From assembly GCA_002170285.1 (NCBI GenBank), contig NHFB01000047.1:10421-15664 (forward strand): 5,244 bases of DNA, in the 5' to 3' direction. Each line of letters starts with the position of its first letter. Position 1 is the first letter of the stretch. The DNA is from Betaproteobacteria bacterium TMED100 (GTDB taxonomy: Bacteria > Pseudomonadota > Gammaproteobacteria > Burkholderiales > Burkholderiaceae_A). Positions 1-5,222 of this stretch are shown one piece after another. The position numbers and the translations under genes were made by a program. The notes beneath the pieces were generated by a model. That model worked only from the letters and a program-made list of their open reading frames with translations. It ran no database searches and was not told the origin of the DNA.

Positions 1-16
1 ATTCTTTGGAAAGTGT

Positions 17-21
17 GAGGT
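17..21 (+). promoter_or_regulatory. Shine-Dalgarno site that fixes the TTG start of the first gene
   Basis: GAGGT lies 6 bases before the TTG at 28-30, which is normal spacing for a ribosome binding site, and there is no ATG or GTG at a comparable distance in this frame. The 27 bases ahead of the start are probably the tail of an upstream gene: every forward frame is open from base 1 to a stop (TGA 16-18, TAG 21-23, TGA 29-31). The last of these would overlap the TTG as TTGA. Which frame, if any, is coding cannot be decided from so few bases. Confidence 0.7.
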
Positions 22-27
22 AGTTTT

Positions 28-966
28 TTGAAACTTTTAAATGTTTATTACGATACTGAGCATTGTCCAGCGACTTTTGATTTTGGAACATATCTGGTTT
101 CTGCTAATGCTGTTAGGCAACTGATGAAGTTGGATGGCATGAAAATAATGATTTCTGCTGAGAAATTTCGGAAAGCTAGCCCTAGAGAATTGGTAGATGG
201 AGTTGAACACGATTTTAGGTGGAGAGTAAAGCACATTTTAGCTTCAATCCCACATTTGCTTCCTTCGGTAAAGTCTGTTGAAGTCCGTTTAACACCTTGT
301 GATATTGTTCAATTTCCTTCTTTTCCTCCTGTTTATGCGCCAGGAACCCCTGCCAAAATACCATACACTGCAACATTTTTAAAAAATTTTTATGGACAAC
401 CATGTGACCTTAGACCTTATAGGGCATCGGTCAGGGCTAAAGATCATGTTAAATCATTATTGAAACTCAATGAAGAGTCAGAATTCGTGACAATGACTTT
501 CAGAACATCTAAATTTCAGCCTGAAAGAAACTCAAACCTGTCTGAATGGTTCAAGGTATATGAGCATTTAAAACAAAAAAATATCAAAGTTTTAGTTATT
601 CCTGATTTTGAAGACCTTATGACTGAAAATCAGGCGTTGGCAATGAATTGGGAAGTTTTTATTCCTGCTGTATTTGATCATGATTTACGCTTGGCCCTTT
701 ATGAAATGGCAACAGATAATTACTGTATAAACAACGGTGTAATAGTCCCATTAATGCACTCAGAGGCGAGGTACAAATTATTTAAATGGCTGACACCTGG
801 CGTTAAAACCTGTTCTCCCGAATGGAGCAAATCCGTTTGGGATTTAGAATATGGAGAAGACTTTAAATTCTCGAATTCTCAACAGGAGTTGATTTGGGAG
901 CAAGATACTTATGAAGTTATCATTGAGTCCTTAAGAAAAACAGGGCCACTGGTAGGAAGAATATAA
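28..966 (+). CDS. Conserved-looking protein of unknown function, possibly glycosyltransferase-like, in a surface-glycan locus
   Basis: This 312-residue protein shows no signal peptide and no clear membrane segment, so it is probably cytoplasmic. I do not recognise a named family. The layout looks two-domain: an N-terminal part beginning with a beta strand (LLNVYYD, 3-9), then a central linker rich in Pro and Tyr (about 98-135). The C-terminal part opens with a strand leading into TFRTSKFQPERNSNLSEW (157-174), followed by VIPDFED (190-196), an NWEVFIPAVFD block (207-217) and an INNG turn (234-237). Strand-loop-helix order with an NNG turn late in the protein recalls the nucleotide-binding half of GT-B glycosyltransferases, and the RNSNLSEW block resembles unnamed proteins I recall from polysaccharide loci. 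That is a weak fold-level impression. The TTG start is chosen for its good ribosome binding site. It sits 32 bases before the SIS gene, probably in one operon. Alternatives are a non-catalytic scaffold or another sugar-modifying enzyme. Confidence 0.6.
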   Translation: MKLLNVYYDTEHCPATFDFGTYLVSANAVRQLMKLDGMKIMISAEKFRKASPRELVDGVEHDFRWRVKHILASIPHLLPSVKSVEVRLTPCDIVQFPSFPPVYAPGTPAKIPYTATFLKNFYGQPCDLRPYRASVRAKDHVKSLLKLNEESEFVTMTFRTSKFQPERNSNLSEWFKVYEHLKQKNIKVLVIPDFEDLMTENQALAMNWEVFIPAVFDHDLRLALYEMATDNYCINNGVIVPLMHSEARYKLFKWLTPGVKTCSPEWSKSVWDLEYGEDFKFSNSQQELIWEQDTYEVIIESLRKTGPLVGRI

Positions 967-998
967 ATTGATGTAATCTAGAATGGAATTTAAATTAA

Positions 999-1565
999 AT
1001 GACTAAAGAAATAGCACAAGAGTATTTGAACAACTTGTCTAAAACTATTAATGAACTTGATGTATCAGGCGTTTGCGAGGTAGCAACGATTCTCAAGAAT
1101 GCAGTTCAAAACAATAAACAAATTTTTGTTTGTGGTAACGGTGGTAGTGCTGCCAATAGTAATCATTTTGTTAATGATTTAGTATATGGTATCGCGAAGA
1201 AGACAGGTGGTGGCGCAAAAGCTATATCGCTTAGTGCCAACAATGCTGTAATGACGTGCCTAGCTAACGATGTAGGGTATGATCGAATTTTTCTAGAACA
1301 ATTGGCAGTCCAAGGAAACCCTGGTGACGTATTATTAGTTTTCTCTGGAAGTGGAAACTCTCCAAATATCTTAAATGTCTGCTCTTATGCAAAAGAGAAC
1401 CAAATCACAGTGTGCGGTTTTCTAGGGTATGACGGAGGTAAAGCTCTTGAAATATGTGACCATGCAGTGCATTTTAACATTCGCGACATGCAGATTTCGG
1501 AAGACTTACAACTTGTTGTGGGCCATATTTTAATGAAAGACCTATGCTCGATGTTGGCTAGTTAA
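999..1565 (+). CDS. SIS-domain sugar-phosphate isomerase, phosphoheptose isomerase (GmhA)-like
   Basis: The 188-residue length matches the GmhA family, which converts sedoheptulose 7-phosphate to D-glycero-D-manno-heptose 7-phosphate in the cytoplasm as the first step to activated heptose. The signature CGNGGSAANSNHF (45-57) is the phosphosugar-binding start of the SIS fold, and FSGSGNSPN (115-123) is the second phosphate-binding loop. In GmhA a metal is held by His, Glu, Gln and His. By eye these align with His56, Asp60, Glu168 and His176, so two of the four ligands are changed, although the new residues could still bind metal. The substrate may therefore be a heptose phosphate or another ketose or aldose phosphate. 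The ATG at 999 has only a weak GGA at 985-987 before it, but the N-terminal helix begins at the usual distance from the signature. The class is secure, while the exact substrate is inferred. Confidence 0.88.
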   Translation: MTKEIAQEYLNNLSKTINELDVSGVCEVATILKNAVQNNKQIFVCGNGGSAANSNHFVNDLVYGIAKKTGGGAKAISLSANNAVMTCLANDVGYDRIFLEQLAVQGNPGDVLLVFSGSGNSPNILNVCSYAKENQITVCGFLGYDGGKALEICDHAVHFNIRDMQISEDLQLVVGHILMKDLCSMLAS

Positions 1566-1575
1566 TTGCAATTAA
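1562..1575. repeat. Perfect 14-base palindrome across the stop of the SIS gene
   Basis: TTAATTGCAATTAA reads identically on both strands and includes the TAA stop of the SIS gene (1563-1565). As RNA it would give only a five-pair A-U stem with a TGCA loop and no U tract, so it is not a convincing terminator. It could be a protein-binding site or simply chance in AT-rich DNA. Confidence 0.4.
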
Positions 1576-1599
1576 GAATAGGGTTGTACCATTTGATTT

Positions 1600-1604
1600 G
1601 AGGG
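1600..1604 (+). promoter_or_regulatory. Shine-Dalgarno site that fixes the TTG start of the epimerase gene
   Basis: GAGGG, with its GAGG core at 1600-1603, lies about 8 bases before the TTG at 1612-1614. The encoded protein then begins directly with the first Rossmann strand (NILVTGG), as expected for this family, so site and protein agree on the TTG start. Confidence 0.7.
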
Positions 1605-1611
1605 AAAAATT

Positions 1612-2559
1612 TTGAACATTCTTGTTACAGGAGGTTGTGGATACAAGGGTCATGTGCTCATTCCTAAGCTTTTGGATAAGGGACATAATGTAACTGTTAT
1701 TGACACAATGTGGTTTGGTAATTTTTTAGTTCCTAACAAAAATCTAAAAACTATTAAGGCAGATCTTAGAGACTCAAAGGCCTACTCAACAGAAAATGTT
1801 GATACCGTTATCCATTTGGCGTCCGTGGCTAATGATCCTTGCGCAGATTTAGATCCAATTTTGACATGGGAAGTTAGTACGCTTGCAACTTTAGAGCTAT
1901 TGATAAAATGTAAAAGAGCCAAGGTAAAGCAATTTATATACGCCTCTTCTGGGAGTGTTTATGGTGTTAAGACAGAGCCGAATGTTACTGAAGATTTAGA
2001 TTTGGTTCCAATTTCTGCTTACAATAAAACGAAAATGGTGGCCGAAAGATTGGTTTTAAGTTACGCAGACACTTTCAATGTGCAAATAGTTAGACCTGCC
2101 ACAGTTTGTGGTTTGTCTCCAAGAATGAGGTTAGATGTAGCGGTAAACCTGCTAACTGCTCAGGCATTTAAAAATAATGTAATGACAGTATTGGGTGGAT
2201 CTCAAGTCAGACCAAATATACATATTGAGGATATTACAGATTTGTATTTATTTTTTGTTGAAAACCCTGATTTGACAGGTGTATTCAATGCTGGTTTTGA
2301 AAACATTTCGATTCTAAATATTGCTGAGCAAATTTCCAAGATAAGTAGTGCAAAGATTGAGATAAAAGAATCCAATGACCCAAGAAGTTATAGATTGGAT
2401 TCTTCCAGGTTATTAAAGACAGGATTTTCGCCAAAATACAAAGTTTCTGATGCTATAAATCAAATTATGGATGCTTTGAAAGACGGATTTTTAAAAGATA
2501 CCGACCATTGTTATAACCTAAAGTGGATGAACTCAATTCGTGAAAAAATAAATATCTAA
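1612..2559 (+). CDS. NAD-dependent nucleotide-sugar epimerase/dehydratase (extended SDR family)
   Basis: This 315-residue protein has the usual length for extended short-chain dehydrogenases that act on nucleotide-activated sugars (4-epimerases, 4,6-dehydratases, 4-reductases). The N-terminal GxxGxxG loop is complete (Gly7, Gly10, Gly13), and Asp31 at the end of the second strand favours NAD over NADP. The HLASVA strand (68-73) lines the cofactor. The catalytic set is present: Ser113 or Ser115 in YASSGSVYG, then Tyr137 and Lys141 as YxxxK. The C-terminal substrate half carries VRPNIHIEDI (199-208) and NDPRSYRLDSSR (255-266), blocks that in relatives contact the nucleotide diphosphate and sugar. 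No glycosyltransferase or membrane segment is fused. The protein is cytoplasmic, and its gene lies 46 bases after the isomerase and 19 before the methyltransferase-like gene. The exact sugar and reaction (epimerisation, dehydration or reduction) cannot be read from the motifs. TTG start. Confidence 0.9.
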   Translation: MNILVTGGCGYKGHVLIPKLLDKGHNVTVIDTMWFGNFLVPNKNLKTIKADLRDSKAYSTENVDTVIHLASVANDPCADLDPILTWEVSTLATLELLIKCKRAKVKQFIYASSGSVYGVKTEPNVTEDLDLVPISAYNKTKMVAERLVLSYADTFNVQIVRPATVCGLSPRMRLDVAVNLLTAQAFKNNVMTVLGGSQVRPNIHIEDITDLYLFFVENPDLTGVFNAGFENISILNIAEQISKISSAKIEIKESNDPRSYRLDSSRLLKTGFSPKYKVSDAINQIMDALKDGFLKDTDHCYNLKWMNSIREKINI

Positions 2560-2578
2560 CAACTTTAAAAAGAAAATT

Positions 2579-3289
2579 ATGAATCCTTTATTGATTAATC
2601 AAAATAACTTCTCAACCATTTTTTGGAAAATTTTACTATCTTCTAGAAATGGATTAGAAAAAAAAGATTTAGAACTTCTCTCGGCTGAAATATTGTCACT
2701 TCAAAGTCTTCGTGGGCAAGCTGATTACAACACTGGGACAATCTCTCCAAAGTCTGCACTTTGGTTGTATTTTTTGACTCGTTATTTTAAGCCTTCTACA
2801 ATTGCTGAGGTTGGAACCTTTATTGGCACCTCAGGTTTGTCAATGGTTATGGGGTGTGACTCTAATAATCTCCCTGTGAAATTTTATAGTTGTGATGTGA
2901 GTAACAGTATTGATATTCCATATAAAGGCAAAAGCACTGTTGAGTTTTTTAAGAAATCCGATAGTACTCAGATGTTTAAACAATTAAAAGACAGGGGAGT
3001 TTCTCCTGAAATGTTTCATATTGATGGAAGACTTAATCAAGATGATCTGCCATTATTAGTAGATCTAAAAGTTATGGATGCTATTATTTTGCTTGATGAT
3101 TTTGAAGGAGTTGAAAAGGGTGTTGTAAATGCTTTTGCACTCCAAGGTATTATAAATAAGACTCATGTGATGGCTTATCCTCCCAAGCCTGAAGATTGCT
3201 CTTTTAAGGATTTAGATGAAATGTTTCCTGGAACTTGCACAACTGCTGTTTTATTACCTCAAAAGTTTTTGAGTTTAACTAGACAGTAG
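2579..3289 (+). CDS. Class I SAM methyltransferase-like protein
   Basis: This 236-residue protein probably has a Rossmann-type methyltransferase fold. After an N-terminal helical cap (1-70), IAEVGTFIGTSGLSM (75-89) is a good motif I, with Glu77, Gly79 and Gly83 as the expected SAM-binding positions. The second strand ends in YSCDVS (103-108), where Asp106 would contact the ribose of SAM. FHIDGRL (146-152) and LLDDFEGVEKGV (171-182) occupy the places where motifs after strands four and five are expected. Asp149 or the Asp173-Asp174 pair could be catalytic or bind metal. In relatives from polysaccharide loci such proteins are proposed to O-methylate or otherwise modify sugars, but their substrates are mostly unknown. 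The site before the ATG is weak (AAGA, 2570-2573), so translation may depend partly on the upstream gene. A role in sugar decoration is inferred from context. The 71 bases after it form the largest gap in the window. Confidence 0.72.
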   Translation: MNPLLINQNNFSTIFWKILLSSRNGLEKKDLELLSAEILSLQSLRGQADYNTGTISPKSALWLYFLTRYFKPSTIAEVGTFIGTSGLSMVMGCDSNNLPVKFYSCDVSNSIDIPYKGKSTVEFFKKSDSTQMFKQLKDRGVSPEMFHIDGRLNQDDLPLLVDLKVMDAIILLDDFEGVEKGVVNAFALQGIINKTHVMAYPPKPEDCSFKDLDEMFPGTCTTAVLLPQKFLSLTRQ

Positions 3290-3360
3290 CATGGCTAAAT
3301 GTTTTGGATAATAATATTCAAATTAATTAAGATTATAAGTTTAATGATTCAGGTGAGATT
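3290..3360 (+). other. 71-base intergenic leader ahead of the ThDP enzyme pair
   Basis: This is the longest non-coding gap in the window and is very AT-rich. It ends in a strong ribosome binding site, AGGTGA (3351-3356), whose AGG lies 7 bases before the ATG at 3361. I found no -35/-10 pair with acceptable spacing and no hairpin followed by a U tract. An internal promoter is possible but not demonstrated. It separates the sugar-modifying genes from the ThDP pair. Confidence 0.5.
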
Positions 3361-4062
3361 ATGATCAAAGAAAAAATAGTAAATTTTGAGAAAAAATTAC
3401 AAGATAATATGAAAGATATTTATTGTCCTACTCACTTATCCTTAGGTCACGAAGGTGTTGCAGATGAAATATATCAAAACATTAAGGATATTGATTGGTT
3501 ATTCTCGAATCATAGAAATCATCACCACTACCTAGCAAAAGGCGGTGATGAAAAAAAGCTCTGGGATGAAATTATGGGGTTAGAAACAGGTTTGAACATG
3601 GGGTTTGCTGGATCCCAAGGTATTACTGATAAATCTATTAACTTTCACGCATCTGCTATTTTAGGTGGTTTAATTGGGGTATCGACTGGAACGGCTTATG
3701 CTCTGAAACTTGATAAATCTGATGCCATTTCAGTGTGTTGCATTGGTGATGCTGCAACTGAACAAGGAGTGTTTTGGGAGTCTCTGATTTTTTCTGCTTT
3801 AAACTCACTACCGATATGTTTCATTTGTGAAAATAATGGTAAGTCAGTCGATGCATTACTGGAGGAAAGACAATCAACCCCAATTGGCCCACGTGTAAAA
3901 CCTTTTGATATCGAGGTATCGAACACCGTTGAGGAAGCAATGAAATACACCAGAACAAACAAAGCTCCGTCTTTTGTTGAGGTGAAAGTTAAGTTAGAAT
4001 GTGCTCACCTTAATATGGCTACAATGCTTGATCTATGCGATCAGGAAGAACCAAAAAATTAA
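3361..4062 (+). CDS. Short ThDP-dependent dehydrogenase E1 alpha-like subunit (ThDP diphosphate-binding domain)
   Basis: The protein carries the PP domain of the pyruvate/acetoin/branched-chain dehydrogenase E1 alpha family, which holds the diphosphate end of ThDP and Mg. Recognisable blocks in order are HLSLGHEGVADE (25-36), NHRNHHHYLAKGGD (50-63), the INFHASAILGG segment (93-103) and the ThDP motif from Gly129-Asp130 to the ENN at 157-159. Asp130 and one of the Asn residues should be Mg ligands. The motif reads GDAA rather than the textbook GDGA. GSQG (84-87) replaces the usual GSMH, so that His is absent. At 233 residues it is much shorter than the usual 320-370. The stretch between ENN and the IEVSNTVEEA block (184-193) seems about a dozen residues short, and the protein ends soon after the CAHLN (214-218) that corresponds to the GH/THS loop. 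Its stop overlaps the ribosome binding site of the beta gene. No E2 or E3 is seen. A catalytic dimer with the next product is inferred. Confidence 0.87.
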   Translation: MIKEKIVNFEKKLQDNMKDIYCPTHLSLGHEGVADEIYQNIKDIDWLFSNHRNHHHYLAKGGDEKKLWDEIMGLETGLNMGFAGSQGITDKSINFHASAILGGLIGVSTGTAYALKLDKSDAISVCCIGDAATEQGVFWESLIFSALNSLPICFICENNGKSVDALLEERQSTPIGPRVKPFDIEVSNTVEEAMKYTRTNKAPSFVEVKVKLECAHLNMATMLDLCDQEEPKN

Positions 4063-4065
4063 GGA
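4061..4065 (+). promoter_or_regulatory. Shine-Dalgarno site of the beta-like subunit, overlapping the alpha stop
   Basis: AAGGA starts inside the TAA stop of the alpha gene (4060-4062) and lies 9 bases before the ATG at 4075. This arrangement suggests translational coupling and so matched output of the two chains of a heteromeric enzyme. Confidence 0.7.
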
Positions 4066-4074
4066 TAATTTTAA

Positions 4075-4752
4075 ATGAGAACTTTTGCGCAAGAAATTAA
4101 CAGATCTATAGAGGATGCAATTGTCAAGGATAATTCAGTTGTTGTAGGGGGACAACTCGTTAAATACGGTGTCGCAGGCCTAACAAAAGGGTTATTTGAT
4201 AAATATCCTGATAATTTTATTACGTACCCAGTTGCAGAGTCGCTGATGAATTCCTCAGCAATGGGATTGGCTCTTGCGGGGAAAAGAGTTGTAATGATTC
4301 ACGTAAGAATTGATTTTTTAGCCAGTGGCATGTGCTCCTTAGTAAATCACATACCTATATGGTTTCATAAAGGTTTTGATCTGCCTATTACATTTGTATG
4401 TCAGGTTGGAAAAGGAATGGGGCAAGGTGCTCAACATAGTAAAGATTTATCTTCATGGTTTAAAAAATTTGAAGGCTGGAAAGTTATGACCCCTGAAACT
4501 CCTAACATGGCTTATGAGATGTTAACTGAGTCAATTTTTGGGAATCAACCTGTACTTTATGTAATCCATCGAGAACTATTTGATGCAGCTCAACCAAAAA
4601 AAATTAATCATGATGACAGAGTTCGTTTATGCGGAGCCAGTAGAAGACATGAAAGATTTTTTTACGGGGATGATCACGATTCACGATTTTACGGAGATTC
4701 TGAAAATTATGATATTGAGGATCTAAGTTCTAGACTTCAACAAAGAAAATAG
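4075..4752 (+). CDS. Short ThDP-dependent dehydrogenase E1 beta-like subunit, pyrimidine domain only
   Basis: The protein corresponds to the N-terminal Pyr domain of E1 beta, which binds the aminopyrimidine of ThDP and supplies the activating Glu. MRTFAQEINRSIEDAI (1-16) is a typical E1 beta start. YPVAES (51-56) gives Glu55 as the catalytic Glu. GQGAQHSKDLSSWF (116-129) and KVMTPETP (136-143) match the GGAQHSQ-LE and KVV-PSTP blocks, with His121 likely near the active site. GNQPVLYVIHRELFD (156-170) matches the final strand of the Pyr domain. Family members are usually about 325 residues; this one has 225. The C-terminal transketolase-type domain is replaced by a polar tail of about 45 residues with two copies of RF(F)YGD (194-199 and 204-208). 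Reading the other two frames across the tail does not restore the lost domain, so a simple frameshift is unlikely. Its partner is the alpha gene 12 bases upstream. The substrate is unknown; likely roles are 2-oxoacid decarboxylation or carboligation on a sugar. Confidence 0.86.
   Translation: MRTFAQEINRSIEDAIVKDNSVVVGGQLVKYGVAGLTKGLFDKYPDNFITYPVAESLMNSSAMGLALAGKRVVMIHVRIDFLASGMCSLVNHIPIWFHKGFDLPITFVCQVGKGMGQGAQHSKDLSSWFKKFEGWKVMTPETPNMAYEMLTESIFGNQPVLYVIHRELFDAAQPKKINHDDRVRLCGASRRHERFFYGDDHDSRFYGDSENYDIEDLSSRLQQRK
4654..4698 (+). repeat. Imperfect direct repeat coding RF(F)YGD twice in the beta-subunit tail
   Basis: The bases for RFFYGD (4654-4671) and RFYGD (4684-4698) share the core TTTTACGG-GAT. 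The repeat falls in the tail that stands where the C-terminal E1 beta domain would be. It may come from a short local duplication. Confidence 0.45.
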
Positions 4753-4767
4753 CTTTTATAAAAAATA

Positions 4768-4771
4768 CGGA
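4768..4771 (+). promoter_or_regulatory. Weak Shine-Dalgarno-like site before the TTG start of the Nudix gene
   Basis: CGGA lies 7 bases before the TTG at 4779. In this frame the nearest upstream stop is TAG at 4731-4733, and no ATG, GTG or other TTG codon occurs between them. The ATG at 4783 is in another frame and hits a stop after two codons, so TTG is the only standard start that gives the full Nudix fold. Confidence 0.5.
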
Positions 4772-4778
4772 AAATATC

Positions 4779-5222
4779 TTGTATGATTGTGTAGCTGCTT
4801 TATTAGTCAATGACTCCAAGGCGCTCTGTCTTCAATTAAGAGATCAGAAAAAAAATATATTTTTTCCGGGTCTATGGGGACTTTTTGGTGGTTCTGTTGA
4901 GACTAACGAGCTTCCAGAAAAAGCCCTAATTAGGGAGATATATGAAGAGCTTGAAATCATCGTTGAGAAACCTAAAAAAATTTTGACTGTTACAATCGCT
5001 TCACCTATCAATTCACTTGATGGTAAGAAAAGGCATTTTTTTCTTGTTAAATTATCAGATCAACAAATTGCAGATATTGTATTACATGAAGGACAAGGTT
5101 ATAAATTTTTTGATCCTGACAAAATCCCTTCTCCTCATGAGCTTGCTCCTGTAGATGCATGTGGAATAATATACTGTTGCCACACTATTTTAAAACCTAG
5201 GGTAATTATTCCGGAATTTTAA
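4779..5222 (+). CDS. Nudix hydrolase
   Basis: This 147-residue protein has the usual size for a single Nudix domain, which cleaves nucleoside diphosphates linked to another group X. FPGLWGLFGGSVE (29-41) leads into the Nudix box at 38-60: Gly38, Glu44, then Arg52-Glu53 and Glu56-Glu57, which bind the metals and catalyse. All key acidic residues are present. The one departure is Glu59 where the box normally has Gly. The intact RE-EE pattern argues against the GDP-mannose glycosyl hydrolase type, whose box is altered. The start of the domain (CVAALLV, 4-10) follows directly from the TTG. The gene lies 26 bases after the beta subunit and ends 22 bases before the window edge. Possible substrates are a nucleotide sugar made by this cluster, a toxic by-product, or oxidised dNTPs; the sequence does not decide. 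No convincing terminator follows. Confidence 0.88.
   Translation: MYDCVAALLVNDSKALCLQLRDQKKNIFFPGLWGLFGGSVETNELPEKALIREIYEELEIIVEKPKKILTVTIASPINSLDGKKRHFFLVKLSDQQIADIVLHEGQGYKFFDPDKIPSPHELAPVDACGIIYCCHTILKPRVIIPEF

Noticed and set aside
37..403. Three short minus-strand open frames (about 62-65 codons) opposite the first gene
   Set aside because: They overlap each other and the sense gene, show low-complexity translations and no family features.
3304..3339. Possible promoter in the 71-base gap (TTGGAT with TATAAG)
   Set aside because: The spacing between the two boxes is about 24 bases, too long for a standard sigma-70 promoter, and AT-rich DNA gives many such matches.
3344..3364. Six-codon mini open frame ending in an ATGA overlap with the alpha-subunit start
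   Set aside because: It has no convincing ribosome binding site of its own, and its stop overlaps the real start in a very AT-rich leader; chance is the simpler explanation.
3696..3962. 88-codon open frame on the minus strand inside the alpha-subunit gene
   Set aside because: It lies wholly opposite a gene with clear ThDP motifs, has no recognisable domain, and looks like an antisense shadow.
4620..4725. Frameshift as the cause of the short beta subunit
   Set aside because: The +1 frame gives about 35 residues with no resemblance to the E1 beta C-terminal domain before a stop, and the +2 frame has several stops. The missing domain is not encoded here, and the Nudix gene follows at once.
4890..4958. 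Nudix protein as a GDP-mannose mannosyl hydrolase, common in glycan loci
   Set aside because: That type has an altered Nudix box, whereas here the RE and EE residues are all present.
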